Of a stretch of DNA of 64,000 bases, positions 60,359 through 64,000 are shown in pieces; position 1 is the stretch's first letter; each line of letters opens with the position of its first letter. The stretch is from Lotus japonicus. Lineage: Eukaryota > Streptophyta > Magnoliopsida > Fabales > Fabaceae. A model generated the notes under the pieces. The model was not told where the DNA came from. It made no database searches and was given only the letters and a program-made list of their open reading frames with translations. A program made the translations under genes and the position numbers. The stretch spans positions 65,713,920 to 65,777,919 of the forward strand of contig NC_080043.1 of NCBI RefSeq assembly GCF_012489685.1, read 5' to 3'.

Positions 60359-60386
60359 CCGTGCAAAGCACGGGTATAGATACTAG
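60359..60386 (+). mobile_element. Helitron 3' terminus, large element
   Basis: A perfect hairpin CCGTGC-AAA-GCACGG at 60359-60373, then GTATAGATACTAG, followed by host T at 60387. The hairpin serves as the termination signal of rolling-circle transposition in this class. Confidence 0.88.
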
Positions 60387-60882
60387 TATCATACAAAAGT
60401 CAAAGACAGAGCCAAAACCATAATCAATATTCCAAGACAATTACGAACCATTGAAAATACTAAGCAGTTTCGCTCGGAGGATATCAAAAACTCCAAAAGA
60501 AGCAAAGTTCCAATTACCACAATCAAAACTCAACAAACGTCCAAAACCACTATGATCCGGATTTTCAAGAGAGGTTCCATCAATACTTTAGAGTTACTCA
60601 TCCACTTAGAAGTCGTTTCCAAGACACCCAAGTCTCTCGATTGTAATTTTAATAATTTGACAACAAATTATATTTATATAAAAATCATAAGGTTAAAAAT
60701 CTAAATTTGCATTAAAAATAAGAATTATAGTAGGAAAAAATAAATTCAATTTCAAATTACAAAAATAAGAATTAAAAATATTTTAGTTTACATAATTAAA
60801 ATAGTTTGTTTTTATGATATTGCATTCTGACAAAGGCGACCACCATCATGGATAAAATCGTCATTTAGAAATTACATGTCCC
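60387..60882. other. Intergenic stretch right of the Helitron
   Basis: AT-rich host flank leading into the eS28 promoter. No gene seen. Confidence 0.55.
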
Positions 60883-60890
60883 TATATAAA
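60883..60890 (+). promoter_or_regulatory. TATA box of the eS28 gene
   Basis: TATATAAA, followed at 60900-60908 by TTAGGGTTT, a telo-box (AAACCCTAA on the other strand). Telo-boxes are common in plant ribosomal protein promoters and leaders. Confidence 0.7.
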
Positions 60891-60904
60891 TCCAAAAAAT
60901 TAGG

Positions 60905-62187
60905 GTTTATCGTTCTCAATCACCGCATTCTCTTCCGTTTGAAGAAGCGAGAGCTCGCAGCCGCTACCCTAACCCCATCGTCCTCTCTGCTAGCAACAGG
61001 TAAATCTGATGATTCTCTTCATCTATCTCTCGCTTTGATTCATCATTCAATTGTGTTTATGGTGTCGTTCTGTGAGAATAATGATAGATGTTTTTTTTTC
61101 ATTGTTCTAATCCATGTTTCTGCGTTGTGAATATGTTGGGTTTTTGATTGAACCTCTTTAGTGGATCACATGAGACATTTGCAGGATCAGATTTCTAGCA
61201 TATCATTGTTTGTTCTGAAAGCTTATGAAATTATGTTTACAGAATCGATTTGCTTACTTTCTTGTACAGATATAACAGGCTTTCTATGTTTTATATAGTT
61301 GTTCAACTTCCATTAGCCTTTTTGTTCCAGTATTATGCTTTGGATTACTTTAGAATTCTAAATGAGTTCCCTCCAAATAGAGAATGATTAATTTGCATCT
61401 TTGGTTGCTGTTGAGTTGGGGCTGTATTGATTGATATTATTTGTCACCCGATCATCAGGAACTGCATTTAAAATGAGTGGGTATGATACCCTTTAGTTCA
61501 TTTTTTAGGATAAAGGCCAAAGGTATGGAATCCTTTCATTTTTAGATGGGTACCAAAGAAATTGCCTTTTATAATTCCCTTTTCAGTTCACTGAGATGTC
61601 ACAATCTGTTCTGCTTTCTGCCGCGTTGATTCTTTAATTTCTCATAAGATATTTGATTGAATTGTCTTTGGATTAAATCCCTCTTAGAATAGTAGAAACT
61701 GGTTTTTGTCAGATCACATGAAGCATTTTTGCAGGAACAGAATTCTAACATATCATTGGTGTTTGTTCTGAAGCTTTTGAAATATAATGTTTACAGAATC
61801 TAGCTGCTTGCTTCCTTGTTCATAAATGAATTAGCCTTTCTTTGTGTAATGTGTATGTAGTTGTTGCATTGCCATTATCCTTTTATTATGCTTTGGATTG
61901 CTTTGAAGGTCTAAATGAGTTCCATTCATATAGTGAACAATGATATCTTAAAATCTTCATTTGCATCTGTTTTACATGTTGAATTGGGGATGCATATTGT
62001 ATTGATATTAATTTTCTCTCAAACAAGGGGAACTTCATTTTGTTGTAGTCGAAATGGTTTCTGACTTTCTGGTATTCAGTATTCACTTTCTTCTACTGAA
62101 TTTATTTTTTTTGAGCAAATTACATGTCTATTCATATGTAATGTCAGTCAGCTTGTCTATAACATTGTTAATGTGCCTCTGAACAGG
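60905..62187 (+). other. eS28 5'UTR exon and leader intron
   Basis: The first exon runs from about 60905 to 60999 (start approximate) and is non-coding. The intron 61000-62186 has GT...AG ends, and the second exon starts one base before the ATG. An intron within the leader is typical of plant ribosomal protein genes. The intron contains a direct duplication listed separately. Confidence 0.7.
61164..62011. repeat. Diverged direct duplication within the eS28 leader intron
   Basis: 61164-61439 and 61712-62011 are two versions of the same block. Both start GATCACATGA and share CATATCATTG, TGTTTACAGAATC, TATGCTTTGGATT and CTAAATGAGTTCC in order. Several indels separate them. Confidence 0.8.
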
Positions 62188-62385
62188 ATGGAGTCTCAGG
62201 TGAAGCATGCTATTGTTGTCAAAATTATGGGTCGTACTGGATCCAGAGGTCAGGTCACTCAAGTCAGAGTTAAGTTTTTGGATGACCAGAATCGTCACAT
62301 CATGAGGAACGTGAAAGGTCCAGTGAGGGAAGGGGACATTCTCACCCTTCTTGAGTCTGAAAGAGAAGCCAGAAGGTTGCGCTAG
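62188..62385 (+). CDS. RPS28: 40S ribosomal protein S28 (eS28)
   Basis: 65 aa in a single exon, starting [20 protein letters not shown], with the near-invariant [10 protein letters not shown] and [20 protein letters not shown] and ending EARRLR. eS28 is an OB-fold protein of the small ribosomal subunit at the mRNA exit region. Length and C-terminus match plant eS28. An in-frame ATG is not used upstream because the leader is spliced directly before this one. The frame is intact and the gene looks functional. Confidence 0.97.
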   Translation: MESQVKHAIVVKIMGRTGSRGQVTQVRVKFLDDQNRHIMRNVKGPVREGDILTLLESEREARRLR

Positions 62386-63622
62386 AGGAGCTCTCATGTT
62401 TTGGTTTAGGATTCAATGAAGCATTGCTGTTTTTGCTTTAGTTAGCTGATGCCAAATGTTCGTGTCATGAACTTAAATTATGCATCTATTATGACTTGAA
62501 TTTGTTGTCTACACTTTATATTGTTGGGATTTTGAGTAAATTTGTGCTTTGACTCTTATTTTTTTCTTCTCTATTGGCCATTGAGATGTTCAGCTGGTAC
62601 GAATTTTTGTATTTGTTTGAAAAGTTTTTTACTAGTTGGTCGTTGCTTTGATATGATTATGCAAAATCCTGGTGATATGAGATCTGCTCATGCTTTTGAA
62701 TGGCCTTACTGGTTTCATGCATGGAAAAACAGAGGTTCAAAACTTGCCTTGGAAACTTGTATAATAAGGATATGAGAATCCTGGTGATATGAAAGATTGA
62801 CTCTTGACTAGTACTCATAATGAATCTCATACTCCCAGATTTTTGTTTGTCAATATAGTGAAAGAATCTCATTGGAATACGAAAATGTTCTGGACTTTTG
62901 GTTTACAACTTCTTCCCTCATTGACTAAAACAAGAAAAAAAATGGATATAACAAGTTTAATAATCCTATATACAAACCCAATTGAGCCAAATAATTTACA
63001 ATTTAATTGTTGTTGCTATAACGACCAAAACAGTTATTTGTTCACAAACACAAATATCAATCAAAATACAAAGTTATTGTACTCTAAGTTACTTTTCCTT
63101 TTCGTATACGCATTCTCACCTCATTTCCACTTTTACATTTTATTTACCTCTCCTATCTTTCCATCATAATGATTCGTTCACACTTTATTTTCTTTTTCAT
63201 CTTATTTCCACTCATATTTCTCTCTGTATTTTCTGTCACATTACATATCATATCACTTATTTCTCTCATTTCTCTTTACATTTATACAAGATCGATTTGA
63301 AAATTGACGGTTGACTCAACATTATTCTATCTTTTATCACACCTTACTTTCTCTATTTTTTTCTTTATGTCTTTCTTCTCTCCACCTCACTCACTTACAT
63401 TGAAGTGTGAATGAAAAACTTAAGGAAGTTATGTAAAAGCAAAGCACCAAAAATCTTTCAAGATATAGTCAGTTTCAAGTTTCAACGGTCTTAGTAGACT
63501 TTGTTAATTAGAACAAACCACAACCTTCTAGCTTCTTCATTCCAACACAGACCTTTCTCCCATTCAAACTCTACATAACATATTATTTTCTTTGACTGAT
63601 AGTTACAGTGTAGAGGCAAGCC
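62386..63622. other. Intergenic stretch
   Basis: It contains the eS28 3'UTR and the promoter region of the receptor kinase. The string AATCCTGGTGATATGA occurs twice, near 62666 and 62777. The part at 63080-63400 is T/C-rich and could be dispersed repeat. No gene seen. Confidence 0.55.
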
Positions 63623-64000
63623 ATGGACAACATGAATAACAGACCATGTTTCTTCTGGCTTTCTCTTCTCATCTTCTGCTTCTTCCTTCACTCCTACACC
63701 TCCCTTGCTGCTTTCACCACCATCTCAGCAAATCAATCTCTTTCCGGTGATCAAACCCTTGTCTCCAAAGATGGGAGCTTTGAACTGGGTTTCTTCCATC
63801 CAGGTAACTCCTCTAGATACTACATAGCCATGTGGTATAAAAAGGTGTCAAAAAGAACATATGTTTGGGTAGCCAATAGAGATGACCCTATTTCTGATAA
63901 GAACTCTGCCATGTTAACAATATCTCATGGTAATTTAGTGCTCCTGGAGAATGGAAATCTAGTTTGGTCAACGAATTTGAGCTCTCCTAGTCCTAGCTCA
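63623..64000 (+). CDS. G-type lectin S-receptor-like kinase, 5' part
   Basis: The frame is open from ATG 63623 through the window end (126 codons), so the gene is cut by the window. Residues 1-30 form a signal peptide (FFWLSLLIFCFFLHSY). A bulb-type lectin domain follows: ISANQSLSGDQTLVSKDGSF, ELGFFHPGNSSRYYIAMWYK, TYVWVANRDDPISD and NGNLVWSTN. This is the N-terminus of S-domain receptor kinases, which normally continue with an S-locus glycoprotein region, a PAN domain, a membrane span and a Ser/Thr kinase. The subgroup around Arabidopsis At2g19130 fits best, as inference. Confidence 0.92.
   Translation, partial: MDNMNNRPCFFWLSLLIFCFFLHSYTSLAAFTTISANQSLSGDQTLVSKDGSFELGFFHPGNSSRYYIAMWYKKVSKRTYVWVANRDDPISDKNSAMLTISHGNLVLLENGNLVWSTNLSSPSPSS

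Larger units (their letters stand above)
22766..60386 (+). mobile_element. Large Helitron with Rep/helicase, RPA and two B3 genes
   Basis: The 5' end is TCTATACTAGATAC at 22766, preceded by A. The 3' end has a hairpin CCGTGC-AAA-GCACGG and then GTATAGATACTAG, followed by T at 60387. This A-TC...CTAG-T layout is standard for Helitrons, which make no TSD. All four internal genes read in the plus direction: RPA1-like (23.2-25.5 kb), two-B3 gene 1 (28.6-30.0 kb), Rep/helicase (31.0-57.6 kb, interrupted) and two-B3 gene 2 (58.5-59.9 kb). Removing the nested Copia, Gypsy and Stowaway insertions leaves about 16.6 kb. The terminal sequences are related: TATAGATACTAG at the right resembles TATACTAGATA at the left. 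Its RPA, first B3 and Rep/helicase genes have stops or frameshifts, so this copy is probably no longer autonomous. Confidence 0.85.

Overview
This is a plant nuclear window: split genes with GT-AG introns, an AT-rich background and nested transposons. A dicot, probably a legume, fits the transposon mix (Sirevirus-type Copia, long-LTR Gypsy, Helitrons, Stowaway). Species assignment is inference only.

Layout. 1-4.7 kb holds the 3' ends of two Helitrons facing each other, with a truncated LINE inside the left one. 4.7-9.9 kb is mostly non-coding, with one broken gene fragment. 9.9-16.7 kb on the minus strand is a complete 11-exon subtilisin-like protease gene (SBT5.2/CRSP type, 777 aa) whose introns carry a SINE and a fold-back MITE. 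17.0-22.2 kb holds a SINE, a TRIM, and a 2.75-kb solo-LTR-like element containing a hAT-type MITE. All have target-site duplications (TSDs). 60.9-62.4 kb is a ribosomal protein eS28 gene with a 5'UTR intron. 63.6 kb to the end is the start of a G-type lectin receptor kinase.

The main feature is one 37.6-kb Helitron, 22766-60386, with a TC 5' end, a 3' hairpin plus CTAG, and A/T flanks. Reading left to right on the plus strand it carries an RPA1-like gene, a two-B3-domain gene, a Rep/helicase gene (HUH motif, double tyrosine, PIF1-like helicase) and a second two-B3-domain gene. The Rep/helicase gene is split by two minus- and plus-strand retrotransposon insertions. The first is a 9.4-kb Sirevirus-type Copia element with an env-like ORF, in an intron (TSD AAATG). 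The second is an 11.3-kb Gypsy element in the helicase exon (TSD GAGAT). A Stowaway MITE sits in a B3 exon. Without these insertions the Helitron is about 16.6 kb, autonomous in layout. Its RPA, first B3 and Rep/helicase genes now carry in-frame stops or frameshifts.

The Gypsy element has two 3573-bp LTRs in which I saw one difference, yet its coding region is wrecked. It looks like a recently moved, non-autonomous element. Its LTR carries two arrays of short hairpins whose loops or cores are constant while the stems change on both sides together. That is the most unexpected structure in the window.
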